Positions 49,370 to 58,143 of a stretch of DNA of 64,000 bases are shown here, in pieces; positions within the stretch are counted from its first letter, which is position 1; every line of letters begins with the position of its first letter. The stretch lies in NCBI RefSeq assembly GCF_016055025.1, contig NZ_JAECVW010000001.1. One strand, written 5' to 3'. This DNA is from Thermoactinomyces intermedius. Lineage in GTDB: Bacteria; Bacillota; Bacilli; Thermoactinomycetales; Thermoactinomycetaceae. The notes below the pieces were generated by a model, which worked only from the letters and a program-made list of their open reading frames with translations, was not told where the DNA came from and ran no database searches. The position numbers and the translations under genes were made by a program.

Positions 49370-49462
49370 TGGGAGCCCGGATGATTTTTGCAGGCTTCCG
49401 GAAGGACGTTTTTTCATTTTGCAGAATAAGAATGAGTGCAATTTTTTCAGGAGGTGCGAAAG

Positions 49463-50350
49463 ATGCCATTAACACCTTTAGATATACACAATAAAGAGTT
49501 TAAAAGATCTTTCCGTGGATATGATGTTGATGAAGTGAACGATTTTCTTGACCAGATTATTAAAGATTTTGAACTGCTCACACGGGAAAAACTGGAACTG
49601 GAACAACAAGTGGAAGAGTTGCAGGCAGAGATTGAACGTTTGATGGAAGACGAATCCATGTTCCAAACCGGACCGCAGCAAATGCAACAGCAGCAACAAC
49701 AAACCGTACAACCGCCGGCACCCGCGCCGCAACCGATGCAACGTTATCCGGAACCTGTTCAGCATCCGTCGCCTCAAGCATTGAGCTCGATGGAACAAAG
49801 CATTCACAAATCGATCCGTGTGGCTCAGGAAGTGGCCGAGGAAGTCCGCTTAAACGCCAAGAAAGAAGCCGAATTGATTGTTCAGGAAGCAGAGAAAAAT
49901 GCCGACCGGATCATCAACGAAGCATTGCAAAAGGCACGTGCCATCCACAGCGAGCTGCTTGATCTGAAACAAAAAGCAACCGTCTACCGTGCACGTTTCC
50001 GCACGCTGGTGCAATCGCATCTGGACATTCTGGAAAACTCCGATTGGGAATCCCTGGAAGAGTTGGAGTCCGGATTGGAAGAACAAGGAAAGAAACTTGA
50101 ACAATATGCCGAACAGGATCAATCCCGGGAGATGTTGATGGATCAAAACACCCAAGAGTATAAAGACTTCAACACCCAGGAGTTTCAGGATTTCAACACG
50201 CAGGAATTCCAAGATTTCAATGGCATGAACAATGTGGAAGATAATTCCGTCATGGACGAAGTCGCCGCTTCTTCCTATTATGAAGAAGAAGAACCACGCC
50301 GCGAGTTGCGCAGAACATCCAGAAAACTGAAGAAAAAAGCAATGTTTTAA
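49463..50350 (+). CDS. divIVA: Cell division initiation protein DivIVA, long form
   Basis: 295 residues; Bacillus subtilis DivIVA has 164. The N-terminal lipid-binding domain 'PLTPLDIHNKEFKRSFRGYD' with 'VDEVNDFLDQIIKDFELL' is canonical. A Gln/Pro-rich linker (about 72-105) precedes a second coiled coil (about 115-215). Then come three tandem octapeptides NTQE[FY][QK]DF and a basic, arginine-rich end. It senses negative curvature at poles and septa and anchors MinCD and, in sporulation, the chromosome. CAGGAGGTGCG precedes the ATG. Confidence 0.94.
   Translation: MPLTPLDIHNKEFKRSFRGYDVDEVNDFLDQIIKDFELLTREKLELEQQVEELQAEIERLMEDESMFQTGPQQMQQQQQQTVQPPAPAPQPMQRYPEPVQHPSPQALSSMEQSIHKSIRVAQEVAEEVRLNAKKEAELIVQEAEKNADRIINEALQKARAIHSELLDLKQKATVYRARFRTLVQSHLDILENSDWESLEELESGLEEQGKKLEQYAEQDQSREMLMDQNTQEYKDFNTQEFQDFNTQEFQDFNGMNNVEDNSVMDEVAASSYYEEEEPRRELRRTSRKLKKKAMF
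50147..50218 (+). repeat. Three 24-bp tandem repeats inside divIVA
   Basis: Three in-frame units encode NTQEYKDF, NTQEFQDF and NTQEFQDF (residues 229-252). The DNA copies differ mainly at third positions, so the repeat is under protein-level constraint and not a fresh duplication. Confidence 0.85.
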
Positions 50351-50404
50351 TGGACATGCCGATGTTCTGGGAGATCAGTAAAAAGAGAATCAGGGCTAAT
50401 GGTA

Positions 50405-50644
50405 AAGAAAGGGAAGAGTAGATAGGTAAACTCGTGTTTGCAGCGAATTAGGGATGGTGTAAGCCTAATCCGAGTTTCTATCGAAAATCACCCTGGAACT
50501 GTCACCTGAAATTGGAGTAAGGTCGACCGCGTCATCCACGTTAAGGATGGTTGAGAGGTTTTGTCTCCAATTCAAGGATACGAAGCCAGTAGGGTGGTAC
50601 CGCGGGAAACCTTCTCGTCCCTAGAGGATGCAGAAGGTTTTTTT
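50405..50644 (+). promoter_or_regulatory. T-box riboswitch of ileS
   Basis: tRNA-sensing leader. The highly conserved T-box sequence AGGGTGGTACCGCG is at 50,591-50,604. It is followed by a 9-bp terminator stem (AAACCTTCT / AGAAGGTTT, 50,607-50,640) with a T run to 50,644. Upstream, a stem I is supported by AAACTCG pairing with CGAGTTT; ATC at 50,480-50,482 is a candidate specifier for isoleucine. Uncharged tRNA-Ile should favour the antiterminator. The 5' border and the promoter could not be fixed. Confidence 0.9.
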
Positions 50645-50680
50645 ATGTTTTTAGAAAAGGATAAAGGAGTGATTACACAC

Positions 50681-53452
50681 ATGCCGGACTACCGTCAAAC
50701 ATTAAATCTGCCGAAAACCAATTTTCCAATGCGCGGGAATTTGCCCAACCGCGAACCGGAAATGCAAAAATGGTGGGATGAGATCGACATTTATCAGCAA
50801 GTGCTGGAAAAAAGAAAAGGAGCCGATTCCTTTATTCTTCATGACGGGCCTCCTTATGCCAACGGGGATTTGCACATTGGGCATGCCCTGAACAAAATTC
50901 TCAAAGATTTCATCATCCGGTATAAATCGCTGAAAGGATATTATGCTCCTTACATTCCCGGTTGGGATACCCACGGTTTGCCGATTGAGCATGCCATCGT
51001 CAGCAAGAAAAAAGTGGACCGGAAAAACGTGGATCCGGTCAAATTCCGGGAAATGTGCAAAGAGTATGCTTTATCCTTTGTCAATAAACAAAAAGAACAA
51101 TTCAAACGCCTGGGGGTCCGGGGGGACTGGGACAACCCTTATATAACGTTGAAACCGGAATATGAAGCTGAACAGATCCGCGTGTTCGGGGAAATGTTGA
51201 AAAAGGGTTATATTTATCGCGGGCAAAAAGCCATTTACTGGTCCCCGTCTTCCGAAACGGCACTGGCCGAAGCGGAAATTGAATACCGTGATAAACGCTC
51301 GCCGTCCATTTATGTTTTGTTTCCGGTGAAACAGGGCAATGCTGTGCTTTCGGCAGACAATACCTATGTGGTGATCTGGACCACCACACCTTGGACGATT
51401 CCCGCCAACCTGGCCGTTGCCCTGCATGAGGATTTTGAATACAACCTGGTTGAGGCGAACGGACGCAAAATGGTGATGGCCAAAGCTTTGTTGGCGAAAG
51501 TGATGGAAGAGGCCGGCATTTCCGATTACCGGGTGCTGTCAGCGTTCAAAGGAAAACAACTGGAAGGCGTCATTTGCCGGCATCCGCTGTATGACCGGGA
51601 AAGCCCCGTCATTTTTGGTGATCATGTCACTTTGGATGCAGGAACCGGTTGTGTTCACACGGCTCCGGGACATGGGGAAGAAGACTTTTATGTTGGACAG
51701 AAATACAACTTGGGCGTGCTTTGCCCGGTGGATGAGAAAGGGCGCATGACGGAGCAGGCTCCCGGTTTTGAAGGATTGTTCTATGACGATGCCAACAAAA
51801 AAGTGACAGAAAAGCTGGAGGAAGCCGGCTACTTGTTAAATTTGGGCTTTATCACCCACCAATATCCTCATGACTGGCGGACCAAAAAACCGGTCATTTT
51901 CCGGGCGACGGAACAATGGTTTGCGTCGATTGACGGATTCCGTGAAAAAATGCTGGAAGAGATCCGGAAAGTCAAATGGACACCGTCCTGGGGAGAGATC
52001 CGCCTTCACAACATGATTGCCGACCGTGGTGATTGGTGTATCTCGCGGCAGCGGATTTGGGGCGTTCCTTTGCCGATCTTTTATTGCACGAAATGCGGCC
52101 ATCCCCATGTAACCGATGAAACCATTGATTTTGTTGCCAATCTGTTTAAAGAACGGGGTTCTTCAGTTTGGTATGAAAAACCGGTTGAAGAATTGATGCC
52201 GCCCGGTTCCACCTGCTCCGAATGCGGCCATGACAAGTTCCGCAAAGAAACCGATACGATGGATGTGTGGTTTGATTCCGGCAGCAGCCACCGTGCGGTG
52301 TTGGAAGGACGGGAAAACTTGCAATGGCCGGCGGACATGTATTTGGAAGGATCGGACCAATATCGCGGCTGGTTTAACTCTTCCCTGTCCACCGCCGTGG
52401 CAACCAAAGGACAAGCTCCTTATAAAGAGGTGCTGAGCCACGGATTTTTCTTGGACGGAGAAGGGCGGAAGATGTCCAAGTCCTTGGGGAACGTGATTGC
52501 CCCGGCCAAAGTGATCCAACAATATGGTGCGGATATTTTGCGCTTGTGGGTGGCTTCTTCAGATTATCGGGCAGATGTGCGAATTTCGGATGCCATCTTG
52601 AAACAAACGGCCGAAGCTTACCGGAAAATCCGGAACACTTTCCGCTTTTTGCTGGGCAACTTAAACGGATTTGATCCCGGTTCGGACCGCTTGGCTCTGA
52701 ATGAATTGACCGAATTGGACCGTTATGCGCTTATCAAGCTGAATCGTCTGGTCGAGCGGGTGAGCAAGTCTTATGATGACTATGATTTCCACCAGGTTTA
52801 CTATGACATCCACCATTTCTGCACGGTGTTTTTAAGCCAGTTCTACCTGGATGTGTTAAAAGACCGGCTCTATGTATTGCCCACGGATTCGGAAGTGCGC
52901 CGTTCGGCACAAACCGTGTTGTATGAAGTCTTGCTGACGCTGGTGAAAATCACCAACCCCATCCTGCCGCATACGACGGAGGAAGTCTGGAAATATATTC
53001 CGGGCGATCATGAAATCAGTGTGCAACTTTGTGATTTCCCGGTTGCAAGGGAAGATTGGTATGATGAAGCTCTGGAGAAAAAATGGGATGAATTGTTGAC
53101 CATCCGCGATGTGGTCTTAAAAGCGCTGGAAGAAGCGCGGGCCGAAAAATTAATCGGAAACTCGCTGGGAGCGGCTGTCGAAATCACGCCGAATCCGGAA
53201 GCCGGGGAGTTGCTCAAGTCCACGGATCATTTGGATCAACTGTTTATTGTCTCCGGTGTTGTCCTGAACGAAGCTTCTTCTGACGTGACGGCGGAGGAGA
53301 AGGTGAAAGTGACGGTTCGTACGGCAGAAGGAGAAAAATGCGAACGCTGCTGGGTGATTTCCCCGACCGTGGGCCAAGATGCCGACCATCCGCATCTGTG
53401 CTCGCGTTGTGCCACCATTGTGAAAAAATTGGGTGTCGATTTGAGCGAATAA
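50681..53452 (+). CDS. ileS: Isoleucyl-tRNA synthetase
   Basis: 923 residues (Bacillus subtilis 921), class I synthetase. HIGH motif at 65-68 ('GDLHIGHALNK'), KMSKS at 597-601, and a C-terminal zinc finger with 'KCERCW' and 'LCSRC'. The editing (CP1) domain lies between about 190 and 390 with 'TTTPWTIPANLAVALHEDF'. The bacterial type with the C-terminal zinc module is sensitive to mupirocin in general. The ATG at 50,681 follows AAAGGAG at 11 nt; a GTG at 50,669 is in frame but too close. Expression is under the T-box. A convergent permease follows. Confidence 0.96.
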   Translation: MPDYRQTLNLPKTNFPMRGNLPNREPEMQKWWDEIDIYQQVLEKRKGADSFILHDGPPYANGDLHIGHALNKILKDFIIRYKSLKGYYAPYIPGWDTHGLPIEHAIVSKKKVDRKNVDPVKFREMCKEYALSFVNKQKEQFKRLGVRGDWDNPYITLKPEYEAEQIRVFGEMLKKGYIYRGQKAIYWSPSSETALAEAEIEYRDKRSPSIYVLFPVKQGNAVLSADNTYVVIWTTTPWTIPANLAVALHEDFEYNLVEANGRKMVMAKALLAKVMEEAGISDYRVLSAFKGKQLEGVICRHPLYDRESPVIFGDHVTLDAGTGCVHTAPGHGEEDFYVGQKYNLGVLCPVDEKGRMTEQAPGFEGLFYDDANKKVTEKLEEAGYLLNLGFITHQYPHDWRTKKPVIFRATEQWFASIDGFREKMLEEIRKVKWTPSWGEIRLHNMIADRGDWCISRQRIWGVPLPIFYCTKCGHPHVTDETIDFVANLFKERGSSVWYEKPVEELMPPGSTCSECGHDKFRKETDTMDVWFDSGSSHRAVLEGRENLQWPADMYLEGSDQYRGWFNSSLSTAVATKGQAPYKEVLSHGFFLDGEGRKMSKSLGNVIAPAKVIQQYGADILRLWVASSDYRADVRISDAILKQTAEAYRKIRNTFRFLLGNLNGFDPGSDRLALNELTELDRYALIKLNRLVERVSKSYDDYDFHQVYYDIHHFCTVFLSQFYLDVLKDRLYVLPTDSEVRRSAQTVLYEVLLTLVKITNPILPHTTEEVWKYIPGDHEISVQLCDFPVAREDWYDEALEKKWDELLTIRDVVLKALEEARAEKLIGNSLGAAVEITPNPEAGELLKSTDHLDQLFIVSGVVLNEASSDVTAEEKVKVTVRTAEGEKCERCWVISPTVGQDADHPHLCSRCATIVKKLGVDLSE

Positions 53453-53466
53453 AACAGATAACGCAA

Positions 53467-53514
53467 CAAATCCAAAGCCCCCTTCTCAACGAAGAGAAGG
53501 GGGCTTTGGATTTG
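53467..53514. terminator. Bidirectional terminator between ileS and the permease
   Basis: A perfect 21-bp inverted repeat with a 6-nt loop; the GC-rich core AGCCCCCTTCTC is flanked by A-rich and T-rich ends that lie within the stem. It sits between two convergent genes. Confidence 0.8.
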
Positions 53515-53526
53515 TCATGCACAAAA

Positions 53527-54879
53527 TCAAGAAGAAGAATCGGGCAACGGCTGATCCGCAAGGCCTGATTTGAACCGGGCTGCGCAAAACAGAACGATCA
53601 TCATGGACAGGAAGACCAAGCTGTTAATGATGTTATCCGGATTCAGCAACAGTGTGATGAAAATAACCGACAAAACAGCCAGGGTGAATCCCGTCAAATA
53701 CGGGTATAAAGGAATTTGGAAAAAAGGTTTTTCCTTGTATTGTTTCCGCAGTTTCAACTGAGAAAGGCAAATGATGATCCAGAGCATGATGGTGGTGTAA
53801 CCCGGAATTCCCATCAGGTATTGAAACACGCTTTCTTCAGCCGCCATGGCGACAACTGACCCCAGAAGCAAGCTGCCGGCGCATAGAATGAGGCTGTAAA
53901 TGGGCACACCGTTTTTGTTCAACCGGCTGAAAATCGCAGGTGCCTCTTTTTGTTTCGAAAGCGAATACAGCACCCGGGAGCTGGAGTAAATTCCGGTGTT
54001 GGCTGCGGAGGTTACGGCAATCAGCAGGATAAAATTCATGATGTGCGCCACGCCTTTTAATTCCAAAGCGGAAAAGACAGTGACAAACGGGCTTCCCGCC
54101 TCGCCGACTTGATTCCAGGGCACCAGTCCCATAATAATAAACAAGGGCAGTACATAGAACAGGCAAATCCGGATTATGATATCTTTAATCACTTTGGGCA
54201 AGGATTTTTCCGGATCTTTCATTTCAGTGATGGTGAGCCCGATCATTTCGGTTCCGCCATAGGAGAAGATCACAATCAAGAGGGAGGAAATTACGCCTTT
54301 CCATCCGAGAGGCAAGAAACCGCCGTGTGCCGTCAGATGGGTGAGATACGGCGGATTTTCCGTCGGAATCCATCCAAACATCAATCCGGAACCCAAAATG
54401 ACAAAAGCCATCAGTGTAAACACTTTGATGCCGGTCAACCAAAATTCCACTTCTCCGAACAGACCGACACTCAACAGGTTTAAACCGACCAGCACCAAAG
54501 CGACCAAAAAGCTGAGCAGCCAGACCGGAAGACCGGTAAACCAGTAATGCAAAAAGGTTCCGGCGGCCACGATTTCCACGGCCATCACCAAAATCCACAT
54601 GATGAAATAAATCCAACCGACCACAAATGAAACCTGGTATCCCAATGCTTTATAAATGAGTCCCCTTATATCCAATCCTTTGTTGGCAAGCGCCATTTCC
54701 GCAAGCGATCCCATTACAATAAACAACAAAACTCCGGCGATCAAATAAGCGATCAGAACCCCGGGACCGGCGGATTGAATCGTTTCTGCACTGCCCTGAA
54801 AAATCCCCGCTCCGATTGCGCCTCCCAGGGCAATCATTTGAACGTGGCGAGGGCGTAATTTTCTTTGCAATTGGCTCAT
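53527..54879 (-). CDS. Amino acid permease (APC superfamily, AAT family)
   Basis: 450 residues, twelve membrane segments. 'RHVQMIALGGAIGAGIFQG' is the signature of segment 1 in the APC superfamily; 'SYGGTEMIGLTITEMKDPEK' is the segment 6-7 motif typical of the AAT branch (GabP, RocE, YbgF-like). It probably imports an amino acid with protons; the substrate is not readable. The ATG at 54,879 follows GGGGTGAAG. It is a single-gene unit convergent with ileS and divergent from the ylyA-like gene. It is absent from this spot in Bacillus subtilis, so a local insertion is likely. Confidence 0.9.
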   Translation of the reverse strand: MSQLQRKLRPRHVQMIALGGAIGAGIFQGSAETIQSAGPGVLIAYLIAGVLLFIVMGSLAEMALANKGLDIRGLIYKALGYQVSFVVGWIYFIMWILVMAVEIVAAGTFLHYWFTGLPVWLLSFLVALVLVGLNLLSVGLFGEVEFWLTGIKVFTLMAFVILGSGLMFGWIPTENPPYLTHLTAHGGFLPLGWKGVISSLLIVIFSYGGTEMIGLTITEMKDPEKSLPKVIKDIIIRICLFYVLPLFIIMGLVPWNQVGEAGSPFVTVFSALELKGVAHIMNFILLIAVTSAANTGIYSSSRVLYSLSKQKEAPAIFSRLNKNGVPIYSLILCAGSLLLGSVVAMAAEESVFQYLMGIPGYTTIMLWIIICLSQLKLRKQYKEKPFFQIPLYPYLTGFTLAVLSVIFITLLLNPDNIINSLVFLSMMIVLFCAARFKSGLADQPLPDSSS

Positions 54880-55061
54880 TCGTTGTCTTCACCCCTCACT
54901 TTATTACCCAAAAGCATAACAGCATAAAAGTGAAAAAGAAAGGGGTTTAATAAATTTATGTTTATTCGAAATTATCGGATCGCCAACGAATGGGATACAT
55001 GAAAAGGGGGTCAGGCGGAGAAGATATTGCTGACTCCATCAAACAGGAGGTGAAATGTAAA

Positions 55062-55757
55062 GTGGCAAATCCGGTTGTCCGGCAAAGGCTGCGCCAGAAA
55101 TTGGAACAGGAAAAAAGCCAAATTGAAAAACGGTTGAAACAAAACGATTCTTACGGCATGGATCAAAGCATGAACGGATCGATCGGTGAATTGTCCGGTT
55201 ATGATAACCACCCGGCCGATTTGGGGACGGAGATTTTCGAGCGGGGCAAAGATTTGGCCTTGAATGAAAATGATGAGCGCCGGTTGAAGGAAATTGACAA
55301 GGCCCTGGAGAGGATGGATCAGGGAACCTACGGGATTTGCAAAGTTTGCGGCCAAGAGATCGCGGAAGACCGGCTGGAAGCGGTGCCGACTGCGGAGTAT
55401 TGTGTCCATCATCATCCGGAGCAACATTCCTCCATCCGGCGTCCGGCGGAAGAAAAAGTCATGGATCCCGGCGGCCACAATCAGGACCAAAGTGACAAGA
55501 ACTTTTACGATGGAGAAGATGCCTGGCAGGATGTGGAACAGTATGGCACTTCCAATCCCCCGGATTTTTTTGTGGAAGGAAGGAATTATAATGAGTTGAC
55601 GGTTGATTCGCATGAACACCGGGGGTATGTGGACTTGACAGAAGGGTTTTCGATTACGGATTTATCCGGGGAAACGGGTGAGATCACCGAAATCACCCAC
55701 AATGATGCCTACGCTCAAAAAGAGCGGGAAGAACGGAAGAACGACCCGTTGTCGTAA
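55062..55757 (+). CDS. DksA/TraR-type zinc-finger sporulation protein (YteA/YlyA-like)
   Basis: 231 residues. N-terminal coiled coil (about 1-30), the motif 'GELSGYDNHPADLGTEIFER' shared by YteA-like proteins, then a zinc-finger region 'YGICKVCGQEIAEDRLEAVP' ending 'CVHHH', i.e. CxxC...CxxH instead of four Cys. An acidic C-terminal region follows. Members bind RNA polymerase or have unknown roles in spores. GTG start with AGGAGGTGA 8 nt upstream; the opening at 54,990 has no such site. Position between ileS and lspA matches ylyA, whereas the length matches YteA. Confidence 0.85.
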   Translation: MANPVVRQRLRQKLEQEKSQIEKRLKQNDSYGMDQSMNGSIGELSGYDNHPADLGTEIFERGKDLALNENDERRLKEIDKALERMDQGTYGICKVCGQEIAEDRLEAVPTAEYCVHHHPEQHSSIRRPAEEKVMDPGGHNQDQSDKNFYDGEDAWQDVEQYGTSNPPDFFVEGRNYNELTVDSHEHRGYVDLTEGFSITDLSGETGEITEITHNDAYAQKEREERKNDPLS

Positions 55758-55759
55758 GC

Positions 55760-55789
55760 TTGTGAGAAGACTCCGGCCTGTGCTACAAT
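55760..55789 (+). promoter_or_regulatory. Candidate promoter of lspA
   Basis: TTGTGA (55,760-55,765), 18 nt, TACAAT (55,784-55,789) with an extended TGC before the -10. It lies 48 nt ahead of the lspA start. Confidence 0.55.
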
Positions 55790-55836
55790 CGGAGGGATAA
55801 AAGGATTACCGACGGTGGGGGACAGGAGGAGGACTC

Positions 55837-56325
55837 TTGAGATATTATTTGATTGCGTTACTCATTCTTTTATCGGATCAAACCACAAAATGGCTCGTTG
55901 AACATAAAATGAATCTGTATGAATCCATTCCGGTGATTGACGGTTTTTTCTATCTGACCTCGCACCGGAACCGGGGAGCCGCATTTGGCATTTTGCAGGA
56001 TAAAATTTGGCTGTTTGTCTCCATCACGATGATTGTCATTGGATTTGTGGTTTATTACTTATGGCAGGTCAAAGATGAAAAAAAACCCTGGATGCCGACG
56101 GCGTTTTCCCTGATTTTGGGCGGGGCCGCCGGCAATTTGATCGACCGGATCCGGTTGGGAGAAGTGGTGGATTTCCTGCATTTCCAATTCGGCGCCTATC
56201 AATTTCCGATCTTTAATCTTGCGGATTCATCGATCGTGGTCGGCGTTTTTCTGCTCGTCTTGTTGACTTTTGCCAGTCCCGCGGCGGAAAAAGAGCCTTT
56301 GACCAAAGCGAGGGACACGCAATGA
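55837..56325 (+). CDS. lspA: Signal peptidase II (lipoprotein)
   Basis: 162 residues, four membrane segments. The catalytic aspartates are in 'NLIDRIRLGEVVDFLHF' and 'FPIFNLADSSIVVGVF'; 'SHRNRGAAFGIL' holds the conserved Asn. It removes the signal peptide from lipoproteins such as the YlaJ-like protein in this window. TTG start with AGGAGGAGG upstream. Its end overlaps the next gene by 4 nt. Confidence 0.95.
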   Translation: MRYYLIALLILLSDQTTKWLVEHKMNLYESIPVIDGFFYLTSHRNRGAAFGILQDKIWLFVSITMIVIGFVVYYLWQVKDEKKPWMPTAFSLILGGAAGNLIDRIRLGEVVDFLHFQFGAYQFPIFNLADSSIVVGVFLLVLLTFASPAAEKEPLTKARDTQ

Positions 56326-57257
56326 ACGAGTCATGGGAAAACATGGAGTATTATGAGTGGACCGTCGATGATTCGGCAGACGGGGAACGGTTGGACAAAT
56401 TCCTTCCCCAAAAAAATGAAGAATGGTCGCGCGCACGGGTTCAAGAATGGATCCGTGCCCAATTGGCTTGGGTGAACGGAAAAAATAAAAAAGGAAATTA
56501 CCGTTTGAAGCAAGGGGATGTGGTCACCCTCAAAGTCCCGCCGGTCACAGAGGCCGAAATCCGCCCGGAACCGATTCCCCTGGACATCCGATATGAAGAC
56601 CAGGATGTCATTGTGGTGAATAAACCCCGGGGGATGGTGGTCCATCCGGGGCCGGGAAACGACTCGGGAACGTTGGTTCATGCGCTTTTGGCCCATTGCG
56701 GGGATGAACTGTCGGGGATCGGAGGGGTTGCCCGGCCCGGAATCGTTCATCGCATTGACAAGGACACCTCCGGCTTGTTGATGGTGGCCAAAAATGATCT
56801 GGCACACCAGTCGTTGGCGGCACAATTAAAGGAGCATTCGGTTGAGCGGGTGTATGTTGCCTTTTGCCATGGTGTGATTCCACACGATCACGGCACGGTG
56901 GATGCACCCATCGGCAGGGATCCCAAACACCGCCAGCGAATGACCGTGATCTCGCAAAACAGCAAACCGGCGGTCACGCATTTTTTTGTGCGGGAACGGT
57001 TTGATAAGGCGACATGGGTGGAGTGCCGGCTGGAGACGGGCCGGACGCACCAGATTCGGGTACATATGAAATATATCGGTCATCCGCTCATCGGGGACCC
57101 GGTCTACGGTCCGAAGAAAAATGCCTATGCGATCGAGGGGCAAGCCCTGCATGCCCAAGTGCTCGGTTTTACGCACCCGAGAACGGGCCGGCGCATCCGC
57201 TTGGAAGCGGAGTGGCCGGAGGATATGGAGAAAATTTACAAGGCATTAAAGCAGTAG
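56322..57257 (+). CDS. ylyB: RluD-family 23S rRNA pseudouridine synthase (YlyB)
   Basis: 311 residues: N-terminal S4 domain ('GERLDKFLPQKNEEWSRARV') and the RluA/RluD catalytic domain with the Asp of 'HRIDKDTSGLLMVAKND'. 'ETGRTHQIRVHMKYIGHPLI' is the conserved C-terminal motif. By family it converts uridines in 23S rRNA helix 69 or nearby; the exact sites are not shown by sequence. The ATG overlaps the lspA stop, with GAGGGA 6 nt upstream. The pyr operon promoter starts 6 nt after its stop, with no terminator in between. Confidence 0.92.
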   Translation: MNESWENMEYYEWTVDDSADGERLDKFLPQKNEEWSRARVQEWIRAQLAWVNGKNKKGNYRLKQGDVVTLKVPPVTEAEIRPEPIPLDIRYEDQDVIVVNKPRGMVVHPGPGNDSGTLVHALLAHCGDELSGIGGVARPGIVHRIDKDTSGLLMVAKNDLAHQSLAAQLKEHSVERVYVAFCHGVIPHDHGTVDAPIGRDPKHRQRMTVISQNSKPAVTHFFVRERFDKATWVECRLETGRTHQIRVHMKYIGHPLIGDPVYGPKKNAYAIEGQALHAQVLGFTHPRTGRRIRLEAEWPEDMEKIYKALKQ

Positions 57258-57262
57258 GTTTG

Positions 57263-57291
57263 TTGACAAGCACAGAGCCAACCGTTATGAT
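57263..57291 (+). promoter_or_regulatory. SigA promoter of the pyr operon
   Basis: Perfect TTGACA (57,263-57,268), 17 nt spacer, TATGAT (57,286-57,291). It begins 6 nt after the ylyB stop; the expected start of the leader is near 57,298. Confidence 0.85.
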
Positions 57292-57302
57292 ACAGATAAG
57301 TG

Positions 57303-57423
57303 AAAAGGAACCTTTAAATCCAGTCCAGTGAGGCTGGCAAGGGCACGGAAATGTAAAAAAGGGTTGGTATGCCCTTTTTCAGGAGGTCTTTGTCTGCCGT
57401 CTGGCAAGGCAAAGACTTTTTTT
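57303..57423 (+). promoter_or_regulatory. PyrR attenuator 1 (pyr leader)
   Basis: PyrR-binding anti-antiterminator loop with 'CAGTCCAGTGAGGCTG' at 57,321-57,336, closed by CCTT/AAGG. The terminator (57,386-57,423) has GTCTTTG pairing with CAAAGAC, inner GCC/GGC pairs and seven T. With UMP bound, PyrR stabilises the loop and the terminator forms, lowering expression of pyrR and downstream genes. Confidence 0.92.
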
Positions 57424-57459
57424 GTGCCGCCGAAATTAAAGAAGGGAGTTCTTTAGAGC

Positions 57460-58005
57460 ATGGGAAAGGAAAAAGTGATCTTGGATGAAGCAGCGATTCG
57501 CCGGGCGTTAACCCGAATTGCACATGAAATTTTGGAGCGGAACAAGGGCGTGGATGACTGTGTTCTGATCGGGATTAAAACCAGAGGGATTTATCTGGCT
57601 GACCGGCTGAAAGAGCGGATCCATCAGATTGAAGGAAAATCCCTTCCTTGCGGTGAGTTGGACATCACGCTTTATCGCGACGATTTGACGGAAAAAAATG
57701 ACCAACCCGAAGTGCGGGAAACCAACATCCCGGACATCAGCGGAAAAAAAGTGATTTTGGTCGACGATGTCTTGTTTACGGGAAGAACGGTTCGGGCCGC
57801 CATGGATGCTTTGATCGACCGGGGACGCCCGCAGATGATTCAACTGGCTGTCCTCGTTGACCGCGGGCATCGCGAACTGCCGATCCGTCCCGACTATGTC
57901 GGCAAAAATGTTCCCACCTCCCGGGCGGAAGTGGTTTCGGTTTATCTCTCGGAAGTAGATGAAGGAGAAGAACGGGTCAGTATCCGACAACAAAATCAAG
58001 GATAA
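57460..58005 (+). CDS. pyrR: PyrR, pyr mRNA-binding attenuator / uracil phosphoribosyltransferase
   Basis: 181 residues, type I phosphoribosyltransferase fold. The PRPP loop 'VILVDDVLFTGRTVRAA' is intact, and 'LIGIKTRGIYLADRLKERI' is typical of PyrR. The protein binds leader RNA with UMP as co-repressor and has weak uracil phosphoribosyltransferase activity. It is flanked by two leader sequences with PyrR loops, and is thus part of the circuit it controls. The ribosome site GGGAG is 12 nt upstream of the ATG, which is rather far. Confidence 0.96.
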   Translation: MGKEKVILDEAAIRRALTRIAHEILERNKGVDDCVLIGIKTRGIYLADRLKERIHQIEGKSLPCGELDITLYRDDLTEKNDQPEVRETNIPDISGKKVILVDDVLFTGRTVRAAMDALIDRGRPQMIQLAVLVDRGHRELPIRPDYVGKNVPTSRAEVVSVYLSEVDEGEERVSIRQQNQG

Positions 58006-58119
58006 GCATCAATCCCTTTTAAATCGGTCCAGTGAGTCCGGCAAAGGGATGCGGTTGACAAACAAGCGCTGTATTGTTTTACTGCGTCTCTTTGCGTGTG
58101 GGCAAAGAGACGTTTTTTT
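58006..58119 (+). promoter_or_regulatory. PyrR attenuator 2 (pyrR-pyrP)
   Basis: PyrR loop 'GGTCCAGTGAGTCC' at 58,026-58,039, closed by TCCCTTT/AAAGGGA. The terminator at 58,085-58,119 has a perfect 11-bp stem (CGTCTCTTTGC / GCAAAGAGACG) and seven T. It controls read-through into pyrP and beyond. Confidence 0.92.
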
Positions 58120-58143
58120 ATCCCAACAAAGGAGTTAAGGCCA

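Noticed and set aside
50147..50218. divIVA 24-bp repeats as a mobile or CRISPR-like repeat
   Set aside because: They are in frame and encode conserved octapeptides, so they belong to the protein.
58054..58082. TTGACA inside the second pyr leader as a promoter
   Set aside because: The hexamer 17 nt downstream is poor, and the region is explained by antiterminator pairing of the PyrR attenuator.
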